This document shows, in pieces, positions 5,479-6,410 of a stretch of DNA of 6,410 nt. The DNA comes from Geobacter sp. (GTDB lineage Bacteria; Desulfobacterota; Desulfuromonadia; Geobacterales; DSM-12255). Location: the NCBI GenBank assembly GCA_012026855.1, contig VEOV01000337.1, forward strand, positions 1-6,410. Direction: 5' to 3'. The stretch's first letter is position 1; the number at the start of each line of letters is the position of its first letter. Position numbers and translations under genes: made by a program. The notes beneath the pieces are model-generated. The model made no database searches. It saw only the letters and a list, made by a program, of their open reading frames with translations, and was not told the origin of the DNA.

Positions 5479-6410
5479 AAGGGTTTACGGTAGCCTGATA
5501 CATCAGGATGATGCTCTTGTTGCCGGCAATGCTGCCATTGGTGTTGTAGACCGGTGCTGCTCCGCCGATCCAGGCCTTGATCTGACCCTTTTTCGCACCT
5601 GCGGTGGTATCGAATGTTGCGTTGTAATCAACCGCGTCATCACCCTGGGAAATGGTGTAGTCAATGCTGCTGCCTGCACCTGAGGTGACCGATGCATCCG
5701 GGAAGTAGCGGAAGGCCTTGCCGCCATAAGGGCCGGCACCGGCAGCGGGAAGGGTCACGTAGTCAACCGGAACCAGGTCTGTCAGCACTACCTGGGTAAC
5801 TCCGGTTGCCGAGCCGTTGGATGCCACCAGCACGTATTCGAGAACTTCGCCAGGCTTGGCCGTTACCTGGGTCGTATACGGCTCTTTCCAGTAGGTGATG
5901 CCGTTGATGGAGATAAATGAAGCGCTGGCGCCGTTGGCATTGGTTACATTGCGCACATACTTGGTGAGACTGGCGCTCACCGGGTAAAAGGTGTTGGCAA
6001 CATTGCCTGATGTGGCAAATGCATTGACATCAGCCGATGATGTGGCAGTCATGGTCACATTGGCGGTCACGTTGGCGGTTGCCGTTACCCTGGCAGAAGG
6101 GGTTACGGTTGCATGGACCGTTGTTTTCTCACCGACAACAAGACCTGCGCCAGGATCGGCGGGGAGTTTGTCAACCTGGATGATGGAGAATCCCGAGGCG
6201 TTGTCGGTAACTGCTCTGACAGTCCTTTCTACTGCGTTGATGACAACAGTGGCGTTTAGCTTGATGCCGTTGATGCTGGCATTGCTGGCGCCATCGGCCG
6301 GAACGTAAACGTAGGTAGAAGTTGCGTCAGAATAGCTGCCACCAATGGTTACCGTGGCGCCCAGGGCAACCGGGGTGGTGACCGGCACAGCGACCACAGT
6401 GCCGTTGACG
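5477..6410 (-). CDS. C-terminal part of a DUF11-domain surface or secreted protein (5' end missing)
   Basis: The frame is open from the right edge (first complete codon at 6409) to the TAA at 5477-5479, giving 310 residues. A GTG codon at 6397 could be mistaken for a start, but the frame continues upstream of it, no signal peptide follows, and the sequence there is already repetitive beta-rich protein; the true start lies outside the window. The first part is rich in Thr, Val, Ala and Asn, with a tandem NVT-type tract near 6017-6127. The last part, from about 5965, is a DUF11-type domain: a T-K-Y-V opening, a G-E-V-L-E-Y strand near 5851, T-D-L-V-P near 5782 and a final M-Y-Q-A-T-V-N strand next to the stop. 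There is no LPXTG motif, PEP-CTERM tail or membrane helix at the C-terminus, so it is probably exported and held non-covalently. It is followed 10 bases later by the large OmpA/DUF11 gene, which suggests co-expression and possibly a physical partnership. Specific function unknown. Confidence 0.9.
   Translation of the reverse strand, partial: VNGTVVAVPVTTPVALGATVTIGGSYSDATSTYVYVPADGASNASINGIKLNATVVINAVERTVRAVTDNASGFSIIQVDKLPADPGAGLVVGEKTTVHATVTPSARVTATANVTANVTMTATSSADVNAFATSGNVANTFYPVSASLTKYVRNVTNANGASASFISINGITYWKEPYTTQVTAKPGEVLEYVLVASNGSATGVTQVVLTDLVPVDYVTLPAAGAGPYGGKAFRYFPDASVTSGAGSSIDYTISQGDDAVDYNATFDTTAGAKKGQIKAWIGGAAPVYNTNGSIAGNKSIILMYQATVNP
5498..5965 (-). other. C-terminal DUF11-type domain of the upstream protein
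   Basis: T-K-Y-V-R-N opens the domain (5965-5948). V-T-A-K-P-G-E-V-L-E-Y-V-L-V, T-D-L-V-P-V-D-Y-V-T, an aromatic G-G-K-A-F-R-Y-F strand and a closing I-L-M-Y-Q-A-T-V-N follow. The order of strands matches the DUF11 domain in the neighbouring protein, though the sequences are well diverged. It is the last element of the protein. Confidence 0.65.
6053..6088 (-). repeat. Short tandem 12-base repeat coding for an A-N-V-T tract
   Basis: On the plus strand GGTCACATTGGC (6053-6064) is followed by GGTCACGTTGGC (6065-6076), one mismatch, and a degenerate third unit (6077-6088). Read on the minus strand it codes A-N-V-T-A-N-V-T within a longer Thr/Val/Ala-rich tract (about 6017-6127). The unit is a multiple of three, so copy-number change would keep the frame. 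Confidence 0.7.

Noticed and set aside
5503..5739. A minus-strand open frame in the same frame as the large gene but upstream of its start.
   Set aside because: It overlaps the well-supported DUF11 gene in another frame, and an in-frame TAA at 5467-5469 separates it from the large gene. Its translation is rich in Arg/Pro/Ser with no domain.
6395..6397. GTG as a start codon for the upstream gene.
   Set aside because: The frame stays open to the edge of the window, no signal peptide follows, and the protein is already in a repetitive beta-rich region, so this is an internal valine.
1..6410. Multihaem cytochrome or nanowire component, considered because the architecture recalls Geobacter-type surface clusters.
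   Set aside because: No C-x-x-C-H motif occurs in either translated protein.

Overview
The window holds the ends of two large genes, both on the minus strand, forming one transcription unit for cell-surface proteins. Both reading frames run off the window: the upstream gene (5477-6410) lacks its 5' end and the downstream gene (1-5466) lacks its 3' end. Only about 10 bases separate them, with a ribosome binding site in the gap. There is no RNA gene, mobile element, CRISPR array or visible terminator, and no stretch over 300 bases is non-coding.

The upstream gene encodes the last 310 residues of a secreted, Thr/Val/Ala-rich protein that ends in a DUF11-type (conserved repeat, TIGR01451-like) domain and has no visible membrane or cell-wall anchor. 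The downstream gene, 1822 codons without a stop, encodes a mosaic outer-membrane protein. In order it has an unusually long signal peptide, an Asp-rich beta module, a Cna-B/carboxypeptidase-regulatory-like domain, a DUF11 domain, an SdrD-B-like domain carrying two cysteines, a Pro/Ala linker, a second DUF11-like module, an OmpA-type peptidoglycan-binding domain, an Ala-rich linker, a third DUF11-like module, a short helical stretch, Ig-like modules and the beginning of a long beta-strand-rich region that looks like an outer-membrane barrel.

The OmpA domain and the barrel-like C-terminus mark a diderm (Gram-negative) bacterium. Base composition is GC-leaning (three lines counted by hand gave 37, 35 and 33 G+C of 60). 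From memory, this architecture with an adjacent DUF11 gene is typical of environmental Proteobacteria and Desulfobacterota such as the Geobacter/Desulfuromonas group. That assignment is an inference with modest confidence.

Working model (inference): the large protein is anchored in the outer membrane by its C-terminal barrel and tied to peptidoglycan by the OmpA domain, and the smaller DUF11 protein is a secreted partner or second surface layer component. What either binds cannot be told from the sequence. The most interesting feature is the topology problem of a periplasmic OmpA domain lying between adhesin-like modules and a C-terminal barrel.
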